Source: Acidobacteriaceae bacterium
GTDB lineage: Bacteria; Acidobacteriota; Terriglobia; Terriglobales; Acidobacteriaceae
NCBI GenBank assembly: GCA_003166055.1
Contig: PMWR01000551.1
Location: forward strand, 2,951 to 9,615
Length of the DNA stretch: 6,665 bases
Reading direction: 5' to 3'
Shown here: one piece after another, positions 1 to 5,784 of the stretch
Layout of the letters: every line of letters begins with the position of its first letter
How positions within the stretch are numbered: the stretch's first letter is position 1
Translations under genes and position numbers: made by a program
Notes under the pieces: generated by a model
Told to the model about the DNA's origin: nothing
What the model saw: only the letters and a program-made list of their open reading frames with translations
Database searches by the model: none

Positions 1-138
1 GACATGGAAGTGCTGGGTCCGGTTCGCTCGCGCGAAGTGGCGCAGGCGCAGCAGGAGATTCTCAACCTGGCACGGCGGCTGGAGGCCGAGGGCAAGGTGA
101 TTCTGAAGCTGGAAACCGGAGACGAAATGCTTGCGTGA
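1..138 (+). CDS. fliG: Flagellar motor switch protein FliG, C-terminal fragment
   Basis: This is the last 45 codons of a gene that begins upstream of the window, ending in TGA at 136-138. The translation starts DMEVLGPVRSREVAQAQQ and continues with an EILNLARRLEAEGKV segment and a final GDEMLA. FliG proteins end the same way: an M-E-x-x-G-P-V-x-x-x-x-V-x-x-A-Q motif, a helix with RRLEEEGK, and a short acidic tail near the end. FliG sits in the cytoplasmic C-ring on FliF; its C-terminal domain contacts the stator MotA and sets torque and rotation direction. The presence of fliH next downstream fits the usual fliF-fliG-fliH order. Only the tail is visible, so the torque-generating charged residues cannot be checked. 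Confidence 0.93.
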   Translation, partial: DMEVLGPVRSREVAQAQQEILNLARRLEAEGKVILKLETGDEMLA

Positions 139-148
139 ACGCAGTTGT

Positions 149-170
149 CAGAGATCGGAGAACAGAGATC
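149..170 (+). repeat. Short direct repeat in the fliG-fliH gap
   Basis: The octamer CAGAGATC occurs at 149-156 and again at 163-170, so the two copies are offset by 14 bases within the 84-nt gap between fliG and fliH. No function is recognised. It could be chance, a leftover of a small duplication, or a binding site. No convincing promoter was seen in this gap. Confidence 0.35.
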
Positions 171-202
171 AGTGGTCAATTCCGTGGAACCGAAGACTTG
201 GT

Positions 203-212
203 AAGGGAAGAG
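203..212 (+). promoter_or_regulatory. Ribosome binding site of fliH
   Basis: The purine run AAGGGAAGAG lies about 10 bases before the fliH ATG at 223. An in-frame TAA at 202-204 overlaps its first bases, so fliH cannot start upstream of this site, and ATG 223 is the first in-frame ATG after that stop. A second G-run directly abuts the ATG and is too close to act as the site. Confidence 0.6.
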
Positions 213-222
213 ATTTCAGGGG

Positions 223-1014
223 ATGGAAGCAGCGAAACAAAACGGTGTGCCAGCGCGCTTCGAGGTCTTCCAGTACCCCGGCTCGGAGGATGAGGCTGCC
301 TGGGCGGTCGCGGATGGCTGCCTTTGGAGCGATCCTGCGGAGGGTGCGGGCAAAGGGCGGGAAGATCCGCGTCCCCATCCCGCCGCGGCTACGGAGGCTG
401 GTCTCCTGGCGGAGTTTGACCGCCGGCTGGCGGAGGAAACGCGGCGGTCGTTCGAGGCTGGCCGGGAACGCGGCAGATTGGAAGGCCGCCAGGCGGAGGT
501 CGAGGCGCAGGCCGCGGCCAGAGCGGCGGCGAACGAGTTGCGCGTGCGCCAGGCGGCACAGCTGATCGAGAGTTTCACTGAGGAGCGGGACAGATACCTT
601 CGGACAGTGGAGCATGAAGTGGTGGAACTGGCGCTGGCGATTGCGGCCCGGATTCTGCGGCGCGAGGCGCAGATGGACCCGCTGCTGCTGACGGGCGCGG
701 TGCGGGTCGCGCTGGGGCAACTGGCCGGGGCGACCGAGGTTCGATTACGGGTGCCACCGGCGGAACTGGAAATGTGGATCGAGGCGATTGCCTTGTTGCC
801 GAAGCTGTCTGTCAAACCAACGGTTCTGGCCGGAGATGGAATGCGTTTGGGCGACTGCCAAATCGAGACGGAGATGGGCACGGTGGATCTGGGCATCCGC
901 CCCCAATTGGGTGAGATCGAGCGCGGCTTTTTTGACCGTGCCGGCGGACCTCGGGCAAAGCCGCCCGCGATGCCGGACAGGGCGGAAGCCGCAGGCCGGG
1001 AGAACTGCTCATGA
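223..1014 (+). CDS. fliH: Flagellar export ATPase regulator FliH
   Basis: The 263-residue product matches FliH, the cytoplasmic dimer that binds the FliI ATPase, holds it inactive or delivers it to the export gate, and anchors the ATPase ring to the C-ring through FliN. The N-terminus is poorly conserved but carries two tryptophans, W27 and W35; N-terminal tryptophans are known to contact FlhA/FliN in Salmonella FliH. A charged helical region (about 60-130) contains G80, G84 and G88 in a GxxxGxxxG run, typical of FliH. The C-terminal domain (about 132-245) shows the family pattern: EVVELALAIAARILRRE, D152 with a following helix, ATEVRLRVPP, and ETEMGTVDLG around residue 219. The stop codon overlaps the fliI start in ATGA, which implies coupled translation. 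YscL-type secretion proteins share the fold, but the flagellar neighbours decide the name. Confidence 0.93.
   Translation: MEAAKQNGVPARFEVFQYPGSEDEAAWAVADGCLWSDPAEGAGKGREDPRPHPAAATEAGLLAEFDRRLAEETRRSFEAGRERGRLEGRQAEVEAQAAARAAANELRVRQAAQLIESFTEERDRYLRTVEHEVVELALAIAARILRREAQMDPLLLTGAVRVALGQLAGATEVRLRVPPAELEMWIEAIALLPKLSVKPTVLAGDGMRLGDCQIETEMGTVDLGIRPQLGEIERGFFDRAGGPRAKPPAMPDRAEAAGRENCS
998..1003 (+). promoter_or_regulatory. Ribosome binding site of fliI
   Basis: GGGAGA lies inside the last codons of fliH, seven bases before the fliI ATG at 1011. Together with the ATGA overlap it supports the chosen fliI start and translational coupling to fliH. Confidence 0.65.
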
Positions 1015-2336
1015 GCCGGCGGGCAACGGGGCACCTGGCACGCTATTTCGCTGGCCTGGAGCGTGGTCAGCCCTGGCGCTGGCATGGCAAGGTCCTCGAG
1101 GCGGCGGGCCAGACCATCGAGTCGGCTGGCCCCTTGTCGGCGGTTGGCGAGTGCTGCGAGATTCAGGACCAGTTTGGCCGCGCGCACGGGGCGGAGGTGA
1201 TCGGATTTCGCGGCTCGAACGTGCTGTCGATGCCGGTGGAAAGCACGGAGGGGATTCGCTTTGGGGACCCGGTGGCGTCCTTGGGCATCGGTCCTGAGAT
1301 TGAAGCGGGCCCGGCGCTGATGGGCAGGGTGCTGAATGCCCTGGGTAAACCGATCGACGAGGGCCGGCCATTGGACCTCTTGCGGGCGCTGCCTCTGGAT
1401 GGAGCGGTGCGTTCTCCGCTCGACCGGGTGGCGATTCGGACTCCGCTCGGCACCGGCATTCGCGTATTGGACGGTCTGCTGACCGTGGGCCGGGGGCAGC
1501 GTGTCGGCATCTTCGGCGGTTCGGGGGTGGGCAAGAGCACGCTGATCGGGATGATGACCCGTAACACGGAGGCCGATGTGACGGTCGTGGGCCTGGTGGG
1601 CGAGCGTGGCCGCGAAGTGGGTGAGTTTCTTGAGGACGCGCTGGGGGCGGAGGGCAGGGCGCGTTCGGTGGTGGTGGTTTCAACCTCCGACCAGTCTCCG
1701 CTGATGCGCCAAAGAGCGGCCCTGGCGGCAACCACGGTGGCGGAGTTTTTTGCGGCGGAGGGTAAGCACGTGCTGCTGGTTCTGGATTCGCTCACGCGGT
1801 TCGCCATGGCGGCGCGGGAGATCGGCCTGGCTGCCGGAGAGCCGCCTACAGCCAAGGGGTATACGCCGTCGGTCTTCAGCAAGCTGGCCCGGCTGGTGGA
1901 GCGGACGGGGCAGTTTCGGGTGGGTTCGATCACCGCCTTTTATACCGTGCTGATGGAGGGGGACGACCAGCAGGATCCGCTGGTGGATGCGGTGCGGTCG
2001 TTGCTGGATGGGCATATTGTCCTTTCACGGACGCGGGCTTCCGAGGGGTGGTACCCGCCGGTGGAGGTTCTGGATTCAATCAGCCGGTTGATGCCGGCCG
2101 TCACGCAGCCGGAACACCGCGAGCAAGCTGCGCTGTTGCGCCGGATGATGGCCGTCTACGCCCACTCCGAGGACCTGGTTCGGATCGGCGCTTACAAGGC
2201 CGGCTCGGACCCGGAACTGGATCGGGCTCTGCGAGCGCGAGGCGCGATGCGGGCATTCATGACCCAGGATGCGCACGAGCACGTAGGCTTCTCCGACTGT
2301 GTGCGACGGCTGGCAGCCCTGGCCGGGGAGGTATAA
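1011..2336 (+). CDS. fliI: Flagellum-specific ATPase FliI (type III export)
   Basis: The 441-residue product is the ATPase of the flagellar export apparatus, related to F1-ATPase beta subunits. It forms a hexamer below the export gate and uses ATP to help unload and unfold export substrates, working with FliH and FliJ. Residues 1-90 form the beta-barrel-type N-terminal domain. The Walker A loop GGSGVGKST is at 169-177 (K175). GERGREVGE follows, with the expected catalytic glutamate at E198. The Walker B strand LLVLDS has its aspartate at D259, followed by LTRFAMAAREIGLAAGEPP and KGYTPSVF, hallmark segments of FliI/YscN ATPases. The C-terminal part has RIGAYKAGSDPELD and a helical end. Length matches the family (about 440), and no key residue is missing. 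The ATG overlaps the fliH stop. Confidence 0.98.
   Translation: MSRRATGHLARYFAGLERGQPWRWHGKVLEAAGQTIESAGPLSAVGECCEIQDQFGRAHGAEVIGFRGSNVLSMPVESTEGIRFGDPVASLGIGPEIEAGPALMGRVLNALGKPIDEGRPLDLLRALPLDGAVRSPLDRVAIRTPLGTGIRVLDGLLTVGRGQRVGIFGGSGVGKSTLIGMMTRNTEADVTVVGLVGERGREVGEFLEDALGAEGRARSVVVVSTSDQSPLMRQRAALAATTVAEFFAAEGKHVLLVLDSLTRFAMAAREIGLAAGEPPTAKGYTPSVFSKLARLVERTGQFRVGSITAFYTVLMEGDDQQDPLVDAVRSLLDGHIVLSRTRASEGWYPPVEVLDSISRLMPAVTQPEHREQAALLRRMMAVYAHSEDLVRIGAYKAGSDPELDRALRARGAMRAFMTQDAHEHVGFSDCVRRLAALAGEV
2325..2332 (+). promoter_or_regulatory. Ribosome binding site of fliJ, inside fliI
   Basis: GGGGAGGT covers the last sense codons of fliI and lies seven bases before a GTG at 2340. It decides in favour of the GTG start for fliJ, because no ATG in that frame is nearby, and it suggests that ribosomes ending fliI reinitiate at fliJ. 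Confidence 0.7.
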
Positions 2337-2339
2337 GCG

Positions 2340-2843
2340 GTGGCTGTCTCGCGGGCGCTTCGCCGACTGCTGCGCATACGGGAACTGGAGGAAGAGCAGT
2401 GCCGGCTGGCGCTCGAAGCTGCCATCGGCGAACTCAGCCGTCTGGAACACGCGATGGCGGCAACGGCCGAGCGGGATCGCCGGGGCCGCAGGCTGGTTGA
2501 AGCCAGTGCGCGCAGCGGCGAACTGCGGGACCGGTTGGCCGGCCTTGAGGAGACGCGCGCGGCCAATCGGCTGGTCGAGGTTCTGGCTCCGCGGATCGAA
2601 AATTGGCAAGCCGAGACAGGCCGATTGCGAGAGGCGTTCATCGAGAAGCGGGTCGAGCGCCGCCAGGCGGAGACACTGATCGGCGAAACGGAAGCGCGGG
2701 ACGCTATCGAGAGCGGCCGCCGCAGCCAGCAGACGCTTGACGACTGGTTTCGATCGCGGCTGCATCGGACGCGGATGAACTCCGACCGGGCCAAAGGAGA
2801 AGTTTCCATTGATGAACAGGATGAAAATGAGAAGCATGCCTGA
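2340..2843 (+). CDS. fliJ: Flagellar export protein FliJ
   Basis: The 167-residue product is almost entirely charged and helical (rich in Glu, Arg, Ala and Leu), with the heptad-like pattern of a coiled coil over about residues 5-150. It begins AVSRALRRLLRIRELEEEQ, matching the FliJ pattern of an N-terminal helix with a RLLxIRxxEE-like segment. FliJ is the stalk that inserts into the FliI hexamer, like the gamma subunit of F1-ATPase, and links ATP hydrolysis to the export gate and to chaperone recycling. Sequence identity alone is weak, as is usual for this family; position directly after fliI and size (usually about 150) carry the call. It starts at GTG three bases after the fliI stop. The last 20 or so residues, after a DDWFRSRL segment, look like an extra tail and overlap a small ORF in another frame. 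Confidence 0.88.
   Translation: MAVSRALRRLLRIRELEEEQCRLALEAAIGELSRLEHAMAATAERDRRGRRLVEASARSGELRDRLAGLEETRAANRLVEVLAPRIENWQAETGRLREAFIEKRVERRQAETLIGETEARDAIESGRRSQQTLDDWFRSRLHRTRMNSDRAKGEVSIDEQDENEKHA
2795..2800 (+). promoter_or_regulatory. Possible ribosome binding site for a small ORF within fliJ
   Basis: AGGAGA, preceded by AA, is a strong Shine-Dalgarno match 11 bases before an ATG at 2812 that is out of frame with fliJ. The spacing is slightly long. It may instead be an accident of fliJ coding sequence (Lys-Gly-Glu codons). Confidence 0.4.
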
Positions 2844-2913
2844 AAAACTTGAGGAAAAACTTGAAGTATTGGAACGGCGTATTCCCAAACGAGAAAGCCC
2901 CTCCCATTTCTGA
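2812..2913 (+). CDS. Possible 33-residue small protein, function unknown
   Basis: An ATG at 2812 opens a 33-codon frame ending in TGA at 2911-2913. It overlaps the end of fliJ by 32 nt in another frame and then fills most of the first half of the fliJ-fliK gap. The start has a good AGGAGA site upstream. The predicted peptide opens with a basic, methionine-rich stretch (MNRMKMRSMPEK), continues with a repeated EKLEEKLEVLERR helix of amphipathic character, and ends in RESPSHF. No transmembrane segment or signal peptide is visible, and I do not recognise a family. Codons are less G/C-biased than in the flanking genes. It could be a small flagellar accessory protein, a leader that tunes fliK translation, or non-coding. 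Evidence is limited to the start context and the open frame. Confidence 0.33.
   Translation: MNRMKMRSMPEKLEEKLEVLERRIPKRESPSHF
2842..2865 (+). repeat. Tandem 12-nt repeat after fliJ
   Basis: Two adjacent copies of GAAAAACTTGAR lie at 2842-2853 and 2854-2865, differing only in the final base. In the frame of the small ORF each encodes Glu-Lys-Leu-Glu, so the unit keeps that frame open. The first copy overlaps the fliJ stop codon. It looks like a small local duplication. Confidence 0.75.
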
Positions 2914-2969
2914 CAATGCTCTAACCTGTATTCCTTTTCTTTGGCCAGTCTTCTGCACCAATCGAGGTC
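2844..2969 (+). other. A+T-richer gap between fliJ and fliK
   Basis: This 126-nt gap is the longest in the window. By hand count it is about 44% G+C, visibly lower than the flanking genes. It holds the 3' part of the possible small ORF and the tandem 12-nt repeat, then a pyrimidine-rich run around 2928-2942. No stable hairpin followed by a T-run was seen, so there is no sign of a terminator. A GG/GC pair with sigma-54 spacing at 2943-2956 is the only promoter-like hint, and it is weak. Confidence 0.6.
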
Positions 2970-5021
2970 ATGACCGTTGCCGCAACCATCGAAATCGTGC
3001 CGGGTATGCATCCGGAGCCTGGCCCAGGTCAGCCGCCGGCGGCGCTGCCGCAACGCGAGAGCTTTCGCTCCAACTGGCAGTCGCTGCTTGCTTCCATGGG
3101 GACGAGCACGGATGCGCTGGGCGAAGAGGCCAGCGGCGAGCTGAACGGCCGTTTCGCGCAGGGTTCCGGCCAGAGTTTGCGGCTCCTGCAGCCCGATACA
3201 CAGTCGGCGGCGAGACGCGCGGAAAGCGGTGGATCCGCGGAGTTGTCCGCTGAATCGTCCACCCCTTCGCACGCGCTGGAAACCCGAAAAAGTGCCAAGA
3301 CCCCTGAGCCCTCTCCGGAAGCCGGAGTGGTTCCGAGTGTTCCACCGCCTCTTCCTGGCATCGTCGCGCCGGCGCCGGTTTCTGCCCAACCCGTGATGAG
3401 TGTGGCCAGCAGATCCAAGGACGATTCGGATCTCAATGTTTTCGACAGGGGGACGGACACGGGCAGTCCGGCGTTCCTCGGCAGTTCCGGGAACTCCCCG
3501 CAGACGGCGCATCGGGAACAGGGTCCGACGATGCGTCCGAGTCAGAGCAGTGAGATACAGACCAGCGAAGCGCCGGATTCGTTTCGGTTGGCCAATCGAT
3601 CGCCTGACCTCGCCGGCTCCGGCTTCTTGCCGTCCATGAAGCCTTCGGCGATGGCTCCTGGCGCCGGGAAGGCTTCGGGCGCCAAGCAGGCGAGCCATGA
3701 CGCCGCGACACGAATCCTGCTGGATGATGCATCGCGAGGGGCAGGAACGGGCGGCGCACAGCAAACTGCGGAGGCGGCAGGGCTTGCGGGATGGACGCAA
3801 GGTCAGCTCATACCGGCAACCATGCAAGGAAGCGGGATGGCGGCTATCCAACGAAGCAGACCTGCTCCAGATGCGGAAAGCATCAGCCCTGCCTCCCAAG
3901 AACAGAAAGCTGGTCGAGCGGCGAGAGAGTTCTCGGCGTCCAGCCCTGGCCGGCCGCAACCTCAAGGGGTAAGTCCTCATAGGGGCATGACGGCGACCCA
4001 GCCTGACAGCTCCGCGGTGAACGCCGGCGAGAAAAACGCGCCTTCCAGCGAAGGGATATCCGCTTCTTCGCAAGAGGAGTCTTTGGAGCCGGTCAACGTG
4101 CCGGCCCGGGTGCAAACGAATGTCGATGGTCCTCATCCGGCCAGCTTGCATGGGCAGGCGCCAACGGAGCGACAGCCCTGGGCCCCGAAGTTGCAACCCG
4201 CCACGGCTCCAGCTCAAGAATCGGTGGTAAATCCTCCACCGGCAAATGCTGCTTCAGCAATCCAACAGCCCGGCAATCCTTTGGGAGAGACGCCTCTGGC
4301 CGGGAGGCAAGCCGTTAGCGACGGCATCAGGGCTCCGGGACGTTCCGCGCCGGCGGGAACTCAGGCGGCCAACCCGATACCCCTCGCCGAACGGAGTTCC
4401 CCGAATGGGTATCAGCCCGGCAATCCCGCGCAGGAGATGAATGCTCCGTCACACGGTGCTGGTGGGGATTTCGTGGTCAGGGATACGAAGGTTGAGGTTG
4501 CGGGAGCGGCCTTGAATCCAGCGGTTGAACCCGGCCGCGACACATTTGCCGCTCTTGACGGAGCCAATGCGACGGGTGCGCCTGCATGGATTCATGCGGG
4601 AGCCCAGCGAGCCGAAGGCGGATTTCAGGACCCGGCGCTTGGCTGGGTTGGCGTGCGCGCGGACGGGGGCGCGGGCGGTGTTCATGCCGCCGTCGTACCC
4701 AGTTCGGCAGACGCCGGCCAGACGCTGGGCGGGCACATGGCCGGGTTGAACGACTACCTTGCGGAGCACCATCTGCATGTGTCGAACCTGACAGTTGGGG
4801 CGCCGGAGAGCCGAGCGGGTGAGTTTGCCCAGGGCGGTAGCCAGAGCAATCAACAGCAGGCCGATCAGGGTTCAGGACAAAGCGCCGGAGCGGGAGCGCA
4901 GGCCGGTACAGGTTCGGATACGGCAATAAAGCTCGAAAACTCGACTGAGAGCGAAGGTTCGGCGAGGGTGCCGGAACCATCAACACCGCTGGGAGGGGTT
5001 CACATCTCGGTGATGGCCTGA
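2970..5021 (+). CDS. fliK: Flagellar hook-length control protein FliK
   Basis: The 683-residue product is mostly low-complexity and disordered (rich in Ala, Ser, Pro, Gly and Gln, with no cysteine seen), as expected for the exported ruler FliK, which measures the hook and switches FlhB from hook-type to filament-type substrates. Near the C-terminus, about residues 550-610, is a recognisable hook-length domain: FQDPALGWVGVRADGG matches the family's L-P-x-x-L-G-x-V-x-V core (F552, L557, G558), followed by a helix and YLAEHHLHVSNLTVG, matching the usual L-x-x-x-G-L-x-l-x-x-V-x-V end. A further 70 residues rich in Gly, Gln and Ser follow. Location between fliJ and flgD supports the call. The start is uncertain: ATG 2970 is the first in-frame ATG after a TAA at 2922, but its only purine site (GAGG, 2964-2967) is too close; ATG 3006 is the alternative. 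Confidence 0.85.
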   Translation: MTVAATIEIVPGMHPEPGPGQPPAALPQRESFRSNWQSLLASMGTSTDALGEEASGELNGRFAQGSGQSLRLLQPDTQSAARRAESGGSAELSAESSTPSHALETRKSAKTPEPSPEAGVVPSVPPPLPGIVAPAPVSAQPVMSVASRSKDDSDLNVFDRGTDTGSPAFLGSSGNSPQTAHREQGPTMRPSQSSEIQTSEAPDSFRLANRSPDLAGSGFLPSMKPSAMAPGAGKASGAKQASHDAATRILLDDASRGAGTGGAQQTAEAAGLAGWTQGQLIPATMQGSGMAAIQRSRPAPDAESISPASQEQKAGRAAREFSASSPGRPQPQGVSPHRGMTATQPDSSAVNAGEKNAPSSEGISASSQEESLEPVNVPARVQTNVDGPHPASLHGQAPTERQPWAPKLQPATAPAQESVVNPPPANAASAIQQPGNPLGETPLAGRQAVSDGIRAPGRSAPAGTQAANPIPLAERSSPNGYQPGNPAQEMNAPSHGAGGDFVVRDTKVEVAGAALNPAVEPGRDTFAALDGANATGAPAWIHAGAQRAEGGFQDPALGWVGVRADGGAGGVHAAVVPSSADAGQTLGGHMAGLNDYLAEHHLHVSNLTVGAPESRAGEFAQGGSQSNQQQADQGSGQSAGAGAQAGTGSDTAIKLENSTESEGSARVPEPSTPLGGVHISVMA

Positions 5022-5074
5022 GCCACAGAGAACCAAAGCTACAAACAGCGCGAGCACGGGAGACGAGCTGGAAC

Positions 5075-5083
5075 AGGGAGGGG
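5075..5083 (+). promoter_or_regulatory. Ribosome binding site of flgD
   Basis: AGGGAGGGG ends two bases before the flgD ATG at 5086. The GGAGG core at 5077-5081 is four bases from the start, a little short but usable. It lies in the 64-nt fliK-flgD gap, in which no promoter or terminator was recognised. Confidence 0.7.
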
Positions 5084-5085
5084 AA

Positions 5086-5742
5086 ATGGCAGCAGCGGCA
5101 GCGGGAATCTTCAGCCACCATCTGGCGGCAGGGCAGGCTCTGACCGGCACCAAATCGACAGCGATGGACTCGACCACAAGCGGCACGAGCGGTACGGGCG
5201 GTTCTAGCGACGCAAGCGGCGATTCGTCCACCATCTCGGCCAACGACTTTCTCACTTTACTTGTGACCGAGATGCAGAACCAGGACCCGACGGCGGACAC
5301 CGATCCAAACGAGTACATCAATCAGCTGGTGCAGGTGAACAGCCTGGAGCAACTGATCGACATCAATCAGAACCTGTCGACGGCGCTGGGGGATTCAGGC
5401 AGCAGTGGGTCCTCGGGAGGGGCTGCCGGCGCAGTTCCCACGACAACGCCGGGCGCCGCTTCGGCAAGCCCGACGGCCTCGGCGGCACAGGCCCGTGTAA
5501 CCGCTCAGCACAAAGGTGTTGGGGTGGCGGCGGCCCAGAACGCCGCATCGTCGCTGACTTCGCCCGGCACGACGGCGGCCAACAGCGCCGCTTCAAAACA
5601 TGCTCCCGGCAATCTCAGCGTTCCCGATGCCCAGCCGGCGGCGCAGCGCGTTGCGCATGCCTTGAACGGAAAATCTCATTCACGGTCGATTGCCGGCAAC
5701 CAAACCGGATCGCATGGAAGCTCATTCACCCGCCGGCCATGA
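5086..5742 (+). CDS. flgD: Flagellar hook assembly (cap) protein FlgD, short form
   Basis: The 218-residue product is FlgD, the exported scaffold that caps the growing hook and promotes addition of FlgE subunits; it is absent from the finished flagellum. The diagnostic N-terminal region lies at about residues 54-101: DFLTLLVTEMQNQDP, an acidic segment, then EYINQLVQVNSLEQLIDIN, a close match to the family's D-F-L-x-L-L-V-x-x-x-x-N-Q-D-P and Q-L-x-x-x-x-S-L-E-Q motifs. A Ser/Thr/Gly-rich leader of about 50 residues precedes it, which is typical of an export signal. After about residue 102 the protein is an Ala/Ser/Gly/Thr low-complexity tail with no visible beta-rich C-terminal (Tudor/FnIII-like) domain, although total length is near that of the E. 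coli protein (231). Short FlgD forms exist, for example in Bacillus, so it is probably functional. Confidence 0.93.
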   Translation: MAAAAAGIFSHHLAAGQALTGTKSTAMDSTTSGTSGTGGSSDASGDSSTISANDFLTLLVTEMQNQDPTADTDPNEYINQLVQVNSLEQLIDINQNLSTALGDSGSSGSSGGAAGAVPTTTPGAASASPTASAAQARVTAQHKGVGVAAAQNAASSLTSPGTTAANSAASKHAPGNLSVPDAQPAAQRVAHALNGKSHSRSIAGNQTGSHGSSFTRRP

Positions 5743-5770
5743 CAGCCAGCGCCAACCTTCGAGTACACCC

Positions 5771-5777
5771 AGAGGAG
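5771..5777 (+). promoter_or_regulatory. Ribosome binding site of flgE
   Basis: AGAGGAG lies seven bases before the flgE ATG at 5785, an ideal spacing. It sits in the 42-nt gap after flgD and fixes the flgE start. Confidence 0.8.
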
Positions 5778-5784
5778 ATGCACC

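Noticed and set aside
131..565. 144-codon + strand frame overlapping the fliG-fliH gap and fliH
   Set aside because: The product is extremely Arg-rich and motif-free and overlaps FliH, whose own frame shows conserved features; treated as a shadow frame.
1032..1052. TGGCAC followed by TTTCGC, resembling a sigma-54 promoter
   Set aside because: The GG to GC distance is eleven rather than ten bases, the second half does not match TTGC, and the site lies within fliI coding sequence.
216..1187. 323-codon minus-strand open frame opposite fliH and the start of fliI
   Set aside because: It is a Ser/Arg/Ala-rich translation without motifs and antisense to well-supported FliH and FliI coding; judged a compositional shadow.
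2868..2886. Possible hairpin around GGAA...TTCC in the fliJ-fliK gap
   Set aside because: The stem is only four to five base pairs with a bulge and no T-run follows, so it does not support a terminator or riboswitch.
2076..4217. Very long (713-codon) open frame on the minus strand, antisense to fliI, fliJ and fliK
   Set aside because: The predicted product is Arg/Leu-rich with no recognisable domain, and it lies opposite clearly coding, motif-bearing genes. Long antisense frames of this kind are expected in high-G+C DNA with strong third-position bias.
4246..4440. 64-codon + strand frame inside fliK
   Set aside because: It is fully inside fliK in another frame, Arg/Pro-rich, with no ribosome binding site or motif.
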